Source of the DNA: RBG-16-66-20 sp049651845
GTDB taxonomy: Bacteria; Pseudomonadota; Gammaproteobacteria; Burkholderiales; SG8-39
Reading direction: 5' to 3'
Assembly: GCA_049651845.1 (NCBI GenBank)
Contig: JBASCW010000137.1
Coordinates: 1 to 27,549, forward strand
DNA length: 27,549 nt
Below the pieces are notes generated by a model. It was not told where the DNA came from and made no database searches. It saw only the letters and a program-made list of their open reading frames with translations. Of this stretch, positions 20,938 through 27,549 are shown piece by piece. The translations under genes were made by a program, and so were the position numbers. Position 1 is the stretch's first letter; the number at the start of each line of letters is the position of its first letter.

Positions 20938-21674
20938 GCTCTGGCTTTGCCCTGCGCGGAGACCGCGGCGACGCGCCGCGCGATCTCCTCGGGGTCGCCG
21001 AGGTAGCGGTGCCCGAGCGGGTGCAGTGCCGCATCCAGCTCGTAGACCAGCGGCACGCCGGTGGGCACGTTCAGGCCGACGATGTCGGCGTCCGACACGT
21101 CGTCCAGGTGCTTGATCAGCGCGCGCAGCGAGTTGCCGTGCGCCGCGACCAGCACCCGTCTGCCGGCGCGCACCGCCGGCGCGATCGTATCGTTCCAGCA
21201 GGGGATCACGCGCGCCACGGTGTCCTTCAGGCACTCGGTCCTCGGCACCGCGACGCCGGCATAGCGCGGGTCGCCGCCCTCGTAGCGCGCATCGCCGGCG
21301 TCCAGCGCGGGCGGCGGCGTGTCGTAGCTGCGCCGCCAGGCGAGCACCTGCGCCTCGCCGAACTTGGCCGCCATCTGCGACTTGTTGAGGCCCTGCAGCG
21401 CGCCGTAATGGCGCTCGTTGAGCCGCCAGTCCTTGTGCACCGGCAGCCAGAGCCGATCGAGCTCCTCGAGCGCGAGATGCAGCGTGCGGATCGCGCGCTT
21501 CAGCACCGAGGTGAAGGCGAGGTCGAAGGCGCAGCCCTCGGCCCTGAGCAAGCGGCCGGCCGCGCGCGCCTCCTCGACGCCGCGCGCCGACAGGTCCACG
21601 TCGGTCCAGCCGGTGAAGCGGTTCTCGCGGTTCCAGTCCGACTCGCCGTGCCGCAGCAGCACGAGCTTGTGCAT
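20934..21674 (-). CDS. gpmA: 2,3-bisphosphoglycerate-dependent phosphoglycerate mutase
   Basis: This 246-residue glycolytic enzyme interconverts 3- and 2-phosphoglycerate. Seen: LVLLRHGESDWN with the phosphorylated H9, NRFTGWTDVDLS, RLNERHYGALQGLNK with the catalytic Glu, and VAAHGNSLRALIKHLD with the second His. Length fits dPGM. The ATG at 21674 is chosen from the conserved MHKLVLLRHG; upstream in-frame sequence lies inside the divergent rhodanese gene. A TATAAT ends seven bases before the start, and no Shine-Dalgarno is visible. Confidence 0.96.
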   Translation of the reverse strand: MHKLVLLRHGESDWNRENRFTGWTDVDLSARGVEEARAAGRLLRAEGCAFDLAFTSVLKRAIRTLHLALEELDRLWLPVHKDWRLNERHYGALQGLNKSQMAAKFGEAQVLAWRRSYDTPPPALDAGDARYEGGDPRYAGVAVPRTECLKDTVARVIPCWNDTIAPAVRAGRRVLVAAHGNSLRALIKHLDDVSDADIVGLNVPTGVPLVYELDAALHPLGHRYLGDPEEIARRVAAVSAQGKARA

Positions 21675-21681
21675 GCGCCGG

Positions 21682-21689
21682 ATTATAAT
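21682..21689. promoter_or_regulatory. Shared palindromic -10 element of gpmA and the rhodanese operon
   Basis: ATTATAAT is its own reverse complement, so it offers a perfect TATAAT to both strands: 21684-21689 on plus and 21687-21682 on minus. For gpmA it ends seven bases before the ATG; for the rhodanese gene it ends 24 bases before the GTG at 21714, which has GAAGG near 21702-21706. Each -35 would fall inside the opposite gene or spacer and is not obvious. Confidence 0.7.
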
Positions 21690-21713
21690 GCGCGGATTCA
21701 CGAAGGCCTGCGC

Positions 21714-22121
21714 GTGGAATTCATCAGCAAGAACATCTTCCTCATCGCCATCGCCGCGATCTCCGGCGGCATGCTGCTGTGGCCGCTCGTGCGCAAGAGC
21801 ACCGGCGGCCCGTGGGTGAATACGCTGCAGGCGACGCAGCTCATGAACCGCGAAGACGCGCTGGTGGTGGACCTGCGCACGGCAGCCGAGTTCGCGAGCG
21901 GCCACATCCTCGGCGCGCGCAACATCCCGCTCGCCGATCTGGGGCGGCGCGCCGGCGAGCTCGACAAGCACAAGGCCAAGCCGGTGATCCTGCATTGCGC
22001 GAGCGGCAGCCGCGCGGTCAGCGGCGCCGCCCTCCTGCGCCGCAACGGCTTCACCAACGTCGTCAACCTGAGCGGCGGCTTCGCCGCCTGGCAGCAGGCC
22101 GGCCTGCCGGTGGAAAAATAG
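21714..22121 (+). CDS. Membrane-anchored rhodanese-like sulfurtransferase
   Basis: This 135-residue protein has one N-terminal transmembrane helix (FLIAIAAISGGMLLWPLV, about 9-26) and a rhodanese domain with active-site C95 in the loop HCASGSR. It begins at a GTG with GAAGG about eight bases upstream. Single rhodanese domains transfer sulfane sulfur or act in redox handling. It leads a plus-strand run with grxC, secB and gpsA, the layout of the yibN-grxC-secB-gpsA cluster in E. coli, so it is the YibN equivalent. Confidence 0.92.
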   Translation: MEFISKNIFLIAIAAISGGMLLWPLVRKSTGGPWVNTLQATQLMNREDALVVDLRTAAEFASGHILGARNIPLADLGRRAGELDKHKAKPVILHCASGSRAVSGAALLRRNGFTNVVNLSGGFAAWQQAGLPVEK

Positions 22122-22125
22122 GCGC

Positions 22126-22407
22126 GTGGAGGCGCCGACACCCCAGGCGCGCGTGCGGATGTACTGCACCGCCGCCTGCCCCTACTGCCAGGCCGCGGAC
22201 CGACTGCTCGCGCGCAAAGGCGTGCGCGACGTCGAGCGCGTGCGCGTCGACCTGCACCCCGAGCGGCGCTCCGAGATGGTGAAGCTGAGCGGCCGGCGCA
22301 CGGTGCCGCAGATCTGGATCGGCGACCGCCATGTCGGCGGCAGCGACGAACTGCACCACCTGGAAAGTTCCGGGCAACTCGACCAACTACTCGCGAAGGC
22401 AACATGA
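22126..22407 (+). CDS. grxC: Glutaredoxin 3
   Basis: This 93-residue dithiol glutaredoxin has the CPYC active site at 18-21, the TVPQIWI cis-proline loop near 59-65 and GGSDELHHL for glutathione binding. It reduces disulfides and mixed disulfides using glutathione. The start is a GTG at 22126, four bases after the rhodanese stop; no ATG precedes the active site in frame at a plausible distance. Its stop overlaps the secB ATG by four bases. The rhodanese-grxC-secB order is conserved in proteobacteria. Confidence 0.95.
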   Translation: MEAPTPQARVRMYCTAACPYCQAADRLLARKGVRDVERVRVDLHPERRSEMVKLSGRRTVPQIWIGDRHVGGSDELHHLESSGQLDQLLAKAT

Positions 22408-22892
22408 GCCAGACAGCAGGCACGCAAGGCGCGGACGCGGCGGCAGGCCAGCCGCTGTTCCAAATCGAAAAGCTCTACGTCAAGGACCTCTCGCTCGAGG
22501 TGCCGAACGCGCCGCAGGTGTTCATGGGTTCCGAGCCGCCGCAGCTGGAGGTGCAGATCGGCCAGCAGTCGGCGCAGTTCAGCGACGGCCTGTACGACGT
22601 GGTGGTCACGGTGACGGTGACCGCGCGCGCGGGCGAGAAGACGGTGTTCCTCGCAGAGGTGGCGCAGGGCGGCATCTTCACGGCGCGCGGCATCCCGCCC
22701 GCGGACCTGGAGCCCCTGCTCGCGATCGGCTGCCCGACGATCCTCTATCCGTACGCGCGCGAGGCGATCTCCGATCTGGTCACGCGCGCCGGCTTCCCGT
22801 CGGTGGTGCTGCAGCCGGTGTCTTTCGAGCAGATGTACCTGGCGCGCAGCCAGCAGGCGGCCGCCGCGCCGAGGATCGAAGTACCACAGTGA
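22404..22892 (+). CDS. secB: Protein-export chaperone SecB
   Basis: This 162-residue cytoplasmic chaperone keeps preproteins unfolded and delivers them to SecA. Seen: FQIEKLYVKDLSLEVPNAP (about 19-37), the VTVTARAGEKTVFLAEVAQGGIF strand region and the conserved LLAIGCPTILYPYAREAISDL helix (about 107-127), then GFPSVVLQPVSFEQMY. It is full length, with an ATGA overlap to grxC and a GTGA overlap to the SH3-domain gene. Confidence 0.97.
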   Translation: MSQTAGTQGADAAAGQPLFQIEKLYVKDLSLEVPNAPQVFMGSEPPQLEVQIGQQSAQFSDGLYDVVVTVTVTARAGEKTVFLAEVAQGGIFTARGIPPADLEPLLAIGCPTILYPYAREAISDLVTRAGFPSVVLQPVSFEQMYLARSQQAAAAPRIEVPQ

Positions 22893-23320
22893 AATACCTC
22901 GCGGCACTCCTGGTCGGGATCTCGTTCGGCGCCGGCGCCGCGGAGTTCCGCTCGGTGCAGGAGAACACGGCGGTGCTCTACGACGCGCCCTCGCGCGCGG
23001 CAACGCCGCTGTTCGTCGTGCAGCGCAACTATCCGCTCGAAGTCATCGTCAACCTGGACGCCTGGGTCAAGGTGCGCGACCACGCCGGCGCGCTCACCTG
23101 GGTCGAGAAGAAGTCGCTCGGCGACCGGCGCACGCTGCTGGTGACCGGCGCATCGGCCGAGGCGCGCCAGCGTCCCGAAGACGCTGCGCCCGCTGTCTTC
23201 AGCGCCGCGCAGAACGTCACGCTAGAGCTCATCGAATCGGCGCCGGGCGGCTGGCTGCGCGTGCGCCACGCCGACGGCGCGACCGGCTACGTGCGCTCCC
23301 AGCAGCTTTGGGGCAACTGA
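22889..23320 (+). CDS. Secreted protein with bacterial SH3 domains
   Basis: This 143-residue protein starts at a GTG overlapping the secB stop. It has a signal peptide (KYLAALLVGISFGAGAA) and two SH3b-like repeats: about 20-75 (FRSVQENTAVLYDAPS...WVKVRDHAGALTWV) and about 95-143 (VTLELIESAPGGWLRVRHADGATGYVRSQQLWG). Such domains bind peptidoglycan or peptide ligands in the periplasm. It sits between secB and gpsA, where a small SH3-domain protein is common in betaproteobacteria. Ligand unknown. Confidence 0.88.
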   Translation: MKYLAALLVGISFGAGAAEFRSVQENTAVLYDAPSRAATPLFVVQRNYPLEVIVNLDAWVKVRDHAGALTWVEKKSLGDRRTLLVTGASAEARQRPEDAAPAVFSAAQNVTLELIESAPGGWLRVRHADGATGYVRSQQLWGN

Positions 23321-23330
23321 GGCCCGGCCC

Positions 23331-24311
23331 ATGGCGGCGCTCGCGGTGCTGGGTGCGGGCGCGTGGGGCACGGCGCTCGCCGCCGCACTGGCAGGGCGCC
23401 ATAGCGTAGCGCTCTGGGCGCGTGATGCCGCGCAGGCGGCGGCGCTCGCCGGGGAGCGCTGCAACGCGCGCTACCTGCCTGAAATCCCGCTGCCCGAGGC
23501 GCTGCGGATCGACGCGGATTTCCAGAAGGCCATCGACGGCGCCGAGCTGCTGATCGCGGCGACGCCGGTGGCGGGACTGCGCGAACTCGTGCGCCGGCTG
23601 CACGGCGGCGCGACGCCGCTGGTGTGGCTGTGCAAGGGCTTCGAGCAGGAGAGCGCCGCGCTGCCGCACGAGATCGTCGCCGCGAGCGGCTTGCGCGCGC
23701 CGAGCGGCGCGCTCTCGGGACCGTCGTTCGCGCTCGAGGTGGCAAGAGGGCTGCCCTGCGCGCTCACGTTGGCGTCGGCCGACGGCGCGTTCGCCGCGCG
23801 CAGCGCGGCGCTCTTGCACGGCGGTCGGCTGCGCGTCTACCACTCTGACGACCTGATCGGCGTCGAGATCGGCGGCGCGGTGAAGAACGTGCTCGCGATC
23901 GCGGTGGGCATCTGCGACGGCCTGGGCCTGGGCCAGAATGCGCGCGCCGCGTTGATCACGCGCGGCCTCGCCGAGCTCGCGCGCCTGGGCGTCGCGCTCG
24001 GCGGCCGCGCCGAGACCGTGATGGGCCTCACGGGCGCGGGCGACCTGATCCTCACCGCCACCGGCGACCTGTCGCGCAACCGGCGCGTGGGACTCGAGCT
24101 CGCCGCCGGCAAGCCGCTCGACAAAATCGTGACCGCGCTCGGCCACGTCGCCGAAGGCGTGCGCTCGGCGCACGCGACGCTAGAACGCGCGAAGAGCTGC
24201 GGCGTAGAGATGCCGATCACGGCCGCCGTAGACGCGGTGCTCGCCGGCAAGCTCACGCCGCCGCAGGCGGTCGAGCTGCTGCTCTCGCGCGATCCGAAAG
24301 CGGAAGGTTAG
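23331..24311 (+). CDS. gpsA: Glycerol-3-phosphate dehydrogenase [NAD(P)+]
   Basis: This 326-residue enzyme reduces dihydroxyacetone phosphate to sn-glycerol 3-phosphate for phospholipid synthesis. Seen: a Rossmann motif VLGAGAWGTALA (5-16), LVWLCKGFE near 100, SGPSFALEVARGLPCA near 128, and the catalytic block GVEIGGAVKNVLAIAVGICDGLGLGQNARAAL with the active Lys. It ends the rhodanese-grxC-secB-SH3 run, followed by a hairpin that faces the convergent trmL gene. Confidence 0.96.
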   Translation: MAALAVLGAGAWGTALAAALAGRHSVALWARDAAQAAALAGERCNARYLPEIPLPEALRIDADFQKAIDGAELLIAATPVAGLRELVRRLHGGATPLVWLCKGFEQESAALPHEIVAASGLRAPSGALSGPSFALEVARGLPCALTLASADGAFAARSAALLHGGRLRVYHSDDLIGVEIGGAVKNVLAIAVGICDGLGLGQNARAALITRGLAELARLGVALGGRAETVMGLTGAGDLILTATGDLSRNRRVGLELAAGKPLDKIVTALGHVAEGVRSAHATLERAKSCGVEMPITAAVDAVLAGKLTPPQAVELLLSRDPKAEG

Positions 24312-24323
24312 GAAGGGGTAACG

Positions 24324-24341
24324 GGGGAACCTCGGTTCCCC
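24324..24341. terminator. Bidirectional-type hairpin between gpsA and trmL
   Basis: GGGGAACC at 24324-24331 is complementary to GGTTCCCC at 24334-24341, realistically a seven-pair stem with a CTCG tetraloop. It sits in the 35-base gap between two convergent genes. Neither side has a long T run, so termination in both directions is inferred mainly from position and stem strength. Confidence 0.65.
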
Positions 24342-24346
24342 TGTTC

Positions 24347-24802
24347 CTAGCGAAAGCCGAGCTGGCGCCAGGCCTCGAAGACGGTTACTGCGACCGCATT
24401 GGACAGGTTCAGGCTTCGATTGGCTGGGCGCATCGGCAGGCGCAGTCGCATCTCGGGCCTGAACGTTTCCAGAAGATCCCGGGGCAAGCCGGCGGTTTCC
24501 GAGCCGAACACGAAGACGTCGTTTTCCTGGAATTTCACCTCAAAGAGATTCCTGTCCGACTTGGTCGTGAGAGCGAACAGCCTCCGGCCCGCAAAAGCTG
24601 TCGTGCAAGACACCCAGTCCGCATGCACCTGAACGCGCGCGTACTCGTGGTAATCGAGGCCGGCGCGCTTGAGCTGCTTGTCGTCCATCGAGAAGCCGAG
24701 CGGCTCCACGAAATGCAGGCGCGCGCCGGTGTTGGCGGCAAGCCGGATCACGTTGCCCGCGTTGGGCGGGATCTCCGGCTGGACGAGGACGATGTCAAAC
24801 AT
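24347..24802 (-). CDS. trmL: tRNA (cytidine/uridine-34-2'-O)-methyltransferase TrmL
   Basis: This 151-residue SPOUT-class enzyme 2'-O-methylates the wobble base of tRNA-Leu species. Seen: DIVLVQPEIPPNAGNVIRLA (3-22), LHFVEPLGFSMDDKQLKRAGLDY, VFGSETAGLPRDLL and the trefoil-knot SAM motif RLPMRPANRSLNLSNAVAV (about 121-139). Length matches the minimal SPOUT family. It overlaps comF by eight bases and is translated after it. Third-position GC is clearly lower in its 3' two thirds than in most of the window. Confidence 0.95.
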   Translation of the reverse strand: MFDIVLVQPEIPPNAGNVIRLAANTGARLHFVEPLGFSMDDKQLKRAGLDYHEYARVQVHADWVSCTTAFAGRRLFALTTKSDRNLFEVKFQENDVFVFGSETAGLPRDLLETFRPEMRLRLPMRPANRSLNLSNAVAVTVFEAWRQLGFR

Positions 24803-25490
24803 GGCCGGGCGGGGTGCGCGCGACCACCCAGTTCACCACGCGCGCGGCGCCCGCGCGCTTGAGCGTGCCGGCGACCTCGTCGAGCGTGGCGCCGGTGGTC
24901 ATGACGTCGTCCAGCACCGCGATACCGAGGCCGGCCACCAGGCCCGGGCAATGGAAGGCGCCGCGCACGTTCTTCGCGCGCTCCTCCAGCGGCAGGTCCA
25001 TCTGGGAGGCCGTGTCGCGGCTGCGCTCGCAAAGATCGGGCGCGAGGCGCACGCCGATGACGGCCGCGACGCGGCGGGCGATCTCGAGAGACTGGTTGTA
25101 GCCGCGGCTGCGCAGCTTCGCCCTGGAAAGCGGTACCGGGAGCACGCAGTCGATGCCCGCTCGCGATACGCAACCGGAAAGAAGATCGCCCAGAAAGGAC
25201 GCGAGCGCGAGCTCGCCGCGGAACTTGAGCGCCTGGATCAGCACGTCGGCGGGGAATTCATAGCCGAGCGCGGCTTGGGTCGCGTCGTAGGCGGGCGGCT
25301 GCGAGAGGCAGCGGCCGCAGAGCGCGCCCGCGGGCGAAGCGAGCGCGCAGCGCGGGCAGCGTTCCGCGTCCGGGCCGGACGAGATTCGCGGCAGGTCGGC
25401 GTCGCAGGCCGCGCACAGCAGCGCATCGGCCTTTCCCCTGCAGAGAAAACAGCTGCCGCCGAATAGCCGCTCGCCGATGGTCTTCAGCAC
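24795..25490 (-). CDS. comF: ComF family phosphoribosyltransferase-like protein
   Basis: This 231-residue protein has an N-terminal zinc-ribbon region with CFLC, CAAC, CPRC and CGRC pairs (within residues 14-62), then a PRTase-like domain with LPVPLSRAKLRSRGYNQS and the PRPP loop LDDVMTTGATL. ComF is a cytoplasmic factor needed for DNA uptake in competent bacteria, by unknown chemistry. It starts at a GTG at 25490, divergent from the amidase gene across 28 bases. In betaproteobacteria comF is often followed divergently by bioC; here the amidase lies between them. Confidence 0.93.
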   Translation of the reverse strand: MLKTIGERLFGGSCFLCRGKADALLCAACDADLPRISSGPDAERCPRCALASPAGALCGRCLSQPPAYDATQAALGYEFPADVLIQALKFRGELALASFLGDLLSGCVSRAGIDCVLPVPLSRAKLRSRGYNQSLEIARRVAAVIGVRLAPDLCERSRDTASQMDLPLEERAKNVRGAFHCPGLVAGLGIAVLDDVMTTGATLDEVAGTLKRAGAARVVNWVVARTPPGHV

Positions 25491-25506
25491 TGCGAATATT
25501 GTGCGC

Positions 25507-25512
25507 TAGACT
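25507..25512 (+). promoter_or_regulatory. -10-like TAGACT, six bases before the amidase start
   Basis: TAGACT ends six bases before the ATG at 25519, and no Shine-Dalgarno is present in the 28-base gap from comF. The distance fits a leaderless transcript. AATATT at 25496-25501 is a competing AT-rich element that could serve either strand. Confidence 0.4.
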
Positions 25513-25518
25513 CGGTTC

Positions 25519-26877
25519 ATGTGGACGGTCGAGGCGTTGCAGCAGGATCTCGCGGCGGGCCGCACCAGCAGCCGCCAGCTGGTCGAGCAGGCGCTTGCGC
25601 GCATCGCCGAACCGGCGGGCGAGGGCGCGCGCGCATTCCTCAAGGTCAACGCCGAGTCCGCGCGCGCAGAGGCTGAGCACGCCGACCGGCTGCGCAAGGC
25701 GGGCGTCGTGCGCTCAGGCATCGACGGCTTGCCGATCTCGGTGAAGGACCTGTTCGACGTCGCGGGCGAAGTCACGCGCGCGGGCTCGAAGATCCTCGCC
25801 GATGCGCCGGCGGCGAAGGCCGATGCGCCGGCGATCGCGCGCTTGCGCGCCGCCGGCGCGATCATCGTCGGCCGCACCAACATGGTCGAGTTCGCCTTCG
25901 GCGCGGTCGGCACCAACGCGCACTACGGTACGCCGAGAAATCCGTGGGATCGAAAGGCAGGACGCGTGCCCGGCGGTTCCTCCTCCGGCGCGGCGGTCGC
26001 GGTCGCCGACGGCATGTGCGTGATGGGCCTGGGCTCGGACACGCGCGGCTCGATCCGGCAGCCCGCGGCGCTGTGCGGCGTCGCCGGCTTCAAGCCCACG
26101 CAGCGGCGCGTGTCGCGTGACGGCGCGTTTCCGCTTTCCTACACGCTCGACTCGATCGGGCCGCTCGCCGGCACGGTCGGCTGCTGCGCGGCCTATGACG
26201 CGATCCTCGCCGGCGAGGCCGATGCGACGCTGCCCGAGCTCCCGGCGCGCGGGCTGCGGCTGCTCGTGCCGCGCTCGAGCGCGATCGAGGACCTGGACGC
26301 ACAGGTCGCGAAGGCGTTCGAGGCCGCGCTCTCGGCGCTCGCGCGCGCGGGCGCCGTGATCGAAGAAGTGAAAGTGCATGCCTTCGATCGCCAGGCGGAA
26401 TACTTCAGGAACGGCGGCTTCGCCGCCGCCGAGGCCTATGCGATCCATCGCCGCTGGCTCGATCGCGCGGGCGAATACGACCCGCGCGTTGCCAAGCGCG
26501 TGGCGCTCGGCAAGGACATCGCCGGCTGGGAGCTGGTCGAGCTGGGCCTCGCGCGTGAGGGCTATATCCGGGAGGTCGGCGCGCTGATGGCGCCGTTCGA
26601 CGCGTTTCTCGCGCCCACCGCGCCCTGCGTCGCGCCGACGATCGCCGAAGCGAGCGCAAGCGATGATGCCTATTTCCGCTGGAACGGCCGCATCCTGCGC
26701 AACACGGGGCTGGTCAACTTCCTCGACGGTTGCGCGGCGACGCTGCCCTGCCAGGCGCAGGGCGAAGCGCCGGTCGGCCTGATGGTGTCCGGCGTGGCGA
26801 TGGCCGACCGCCACGTGCTCGCGGTGGCGCGCGCCGTGGAGCGCGCGCTCGCAGGGGTGACCGCGGCGCGTGCCTGA
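25519..26877 (+). CDS. Amidase-signature (AS) family amidohydrolase
   Basis: This 452-residue enzyme carries the full AS catalytic triad: K76 in ISVKDLFD, the cis-Ser S154 in PGGSSSG and the nucleophile S178 in GSDTRGSIRQP. The family hydrolyses amides, from aryl amides to glutaminyl-tRNA partners. The Arg in SDTRGS and the absence of gatB/gatC nearby argue against GatA, so a stand-alone amidase of unknown substrate is likelier. The ATG at 25519 gives a normal N-terminus (MWTVEALQQDLAAGRTSSRQ). Its stop overlaps the GTG of the bioC-like gene by eight bases, so the two may be co-translated. Confidence 0.92.
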   Translation: MWTVEALQQDLAAGRTSSRQLVEQALARIAEPAGEGARAFLKVNAESARAEAEHADRLRKAGVVRSGIDGLPISVKDLFDVAGEVTRAGSKILADAPAAKADAPAIARLRAAGAIIVGRTNMVEFAFGAVGTNAHYGTPRNPWDRKAGRVPGGSSSGAAVAVADGMCVMGLGSDTRGSIRQPAALCGVAGFKPTQRRVSRDGAFPLSYTLDSIGPLAGTVGCCAAYDAILAGEADATLPELPARGLRLLVPRSSAIEDLDAQVAKAFEAALSALARAGAVIEEVKVHAFDRQAEYFRNGGFAAAEAYAIHRRWLDRAGEYDPRVAKRVALGKDIAGWELVELGLAREGYIREVGALMAPFDAFLAPTAPCVAPTIAEASASDDAYFRWNGRILRNTGLVNFLDGCAATLPCQAQGEAPVGLMVSGVAMADRHVLAVARAVERALAGVTAARA

Positions 26878-27549
26878 GCCGGGCGGCCGGTTCGTTCCGC
26901 CGGTGGACGCGCGCCTCGCGCGCCGGCGCTTCGAGCGCGCGGCGGCGACCTACGCCAGGGCCTCGCGGCTCGAAGCCGAGATCGGCGCGCGCATGCTCGA
27001 GCGGCTGGACTACGTGAAGCTCGCGCCGCGCCGCGTGCTCGACGCAGGCAGCGGGCCGCCGCGGCGCCAGCTGGCCAGGCGCTACCCGCGGGCTGAAGCG
27101 ATCGCGCTCGATTTCTCGCTCGCGATGCTTCGGCTGCGGAAGCAGAAGCTCTTCGACAGAAAGCCGGTCAGATCCGTCGGCGGCGACATGACGCGACTCC
27201 CCATCGCATCGGGGGCGATCGACCTCGTCTGGTCGAACATGGCGCTGCACTGGGCGGCCGACCCGCTCGCCGCACTGCGCGAGTTCCACCGCGCGCTCGC
27301 GGTCGACGGCCTGCTCATGTTCAGCACGCTCGGGCCCGATTCGCTCGCCGAGCTGCGCCAGGCCGCCGGCAGCGCGCGCGTGCATGCGTTTGCCGACATG
27401 CACGACCTGGGCGACCTGCTGGTGGCCGCCGGCTTTGCCGAGCCGGTGATGGACATGGAGCGCGTCACGCTGCTCTACGAGGACGGCGCGGCGCTGCTCG
27501 CCGACCTGCGCGCGAGCGGCCAGACCTATGCGCTGGCAGCGCCCGCGGG
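26870..27549 (+). CDS. bioC: SAM-dependent methyltransferase, BioC-like (runs off the window)
   Basis: Reading from the GTG at 26870 gives about 226 residues open to the right edge. Seen: VDARLARRRFERAAATYARAS near the N-terminus, typical of BioC, SAM motif I as RVLDAGSGPP, ALDFSLAMLR as motif II, GDMTRLPIASGAIDLVWSNMALHW and LLMFSTLGPDSLAELR. BioC methylates malonyl-ACP to start biotin synthesis. Motif I has Ser-Gly-Pro-Pro where many members have Cys-Gly-Thr/Pro-Gly. Nearness to comF is common for bioC in betaproteobacteria. The C-terminus is missing only because the window ends; a generic class I methyltransferase is the alternative. Confidence 0.86.
   Translation, partial: MPEPGGRFVPPVDARLARRRFERAAATYARASRLEAEIGARMLERLDYVKLAPRRVLDAGSGPPRRQLARRYPRAEAIALDFSLAMLRLRKQKLFDRKPVRSVGGDMTRLPIASGAIDLVWSNMALHWAADPLAALREFHRALAVDGLLMFSTLGPDSLAELRQAAGSARVHAFADMHDLGDLLVAAGFAEPVMDMERVTLLYEDGAALLADLRASGQTYALAAPA

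Noticed and set aside
1..27549. tRNA or rRNA genes or CRISPR arrays
   Set aside because: All gaps are under about 80 bases and none holds a cloverleaf, an rRNA segment or regularly spaced repeats.

Overview
The window is a densely packed, very GC-rich chromosomal segment with no intergenic gap longer than about 80 bases. Gene content and order (metK / lpxL-lpxL-dapF-DUF484-xerC; argB-HAD nucleotidase-slmA; gpmA-envC-ctpA-moeB divergent from rhodanese-grxC-secB-gpsA; trmL-comF next to a bioC-like methyltransferase) indicate a betaproteobacterium, probably a Burkholderiales- or Nitrosomonadales-like environmental lineage. This rests on recognised proteins and remembered synteny, not on a search. 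I see no rRNA, tRNA, CRISPR array, phage or insertion sequence.

Layout. (1) 1-6418: the 5' end of metK on the minus strand, then a plus-strand run of lipid A acyltransferases, a Gfo/Idh dehydrogenase, dapF, DUF484, xerC and an RlmI-type rRNA methyltransferase. Most of these join by 1-4 base stop/start overlaps. (2) 6428-7891: a small accessory patch with a ribbon-helix-helix/ParE-RelE toxin-antitoxin pair with a readable promoter and operator, and a secreted thioredoxin-like protein with an unusual C-terminal domain. (3) 7962-14911: two converging clusters that look like a metal-handling island. The plus arm is a COG0523/CobW GTPase, a LolD/MacB-like ATPase, an FtsX-type permease, a secreted Cys/His-rich peptide and a DUF3299 protein. 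The minus arm is an ECF sigma factor, a tiny zinc-finger anti-sigma, a CWC cysteine-rich protein, a His-containing DUF2946-like protein and a ZnuD-like TonB-dependent receptor. (4) 14886-17572: hsp20 behind a textbook sigma-32 promoter, argB, a HAD pyrimidine nucleotidase and slmA. (5) 17562-24311: minus-strand gpmA-envC-ctpA-moeB and plus-strand rhodanese-grxC-secB-SH3-gpsA diverge from one palindromic -10 element. (6) 24324-27549: a hairpin terminator, trmL and comF on minus, then an amidase and a truncated bioC-like gene on plus.

How the genes work together. Most of the window is housekeeping: envelope lipid and peptidoglycan precursors, chromosome dimer resolution, nucleoid occlusion, protein export and arginine synthesis. 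The part most likely to hold an under-described system is the 7.9-14.9 kb island. It pairs a zinc-type metallochaperone and an uncharacterised ABC/DUF3299 export-like module with an ECF-regulated outer-membrane receptor operon carrying two small Cys/His-rich proteins. The metal and the role are inferred from family knowledge. A second theme is promoter architecture: at least four genes have a TANNNT element ending 6-7 bases before the start codon with no Shine-Dalgarno, which suggests leaderless transcripts.
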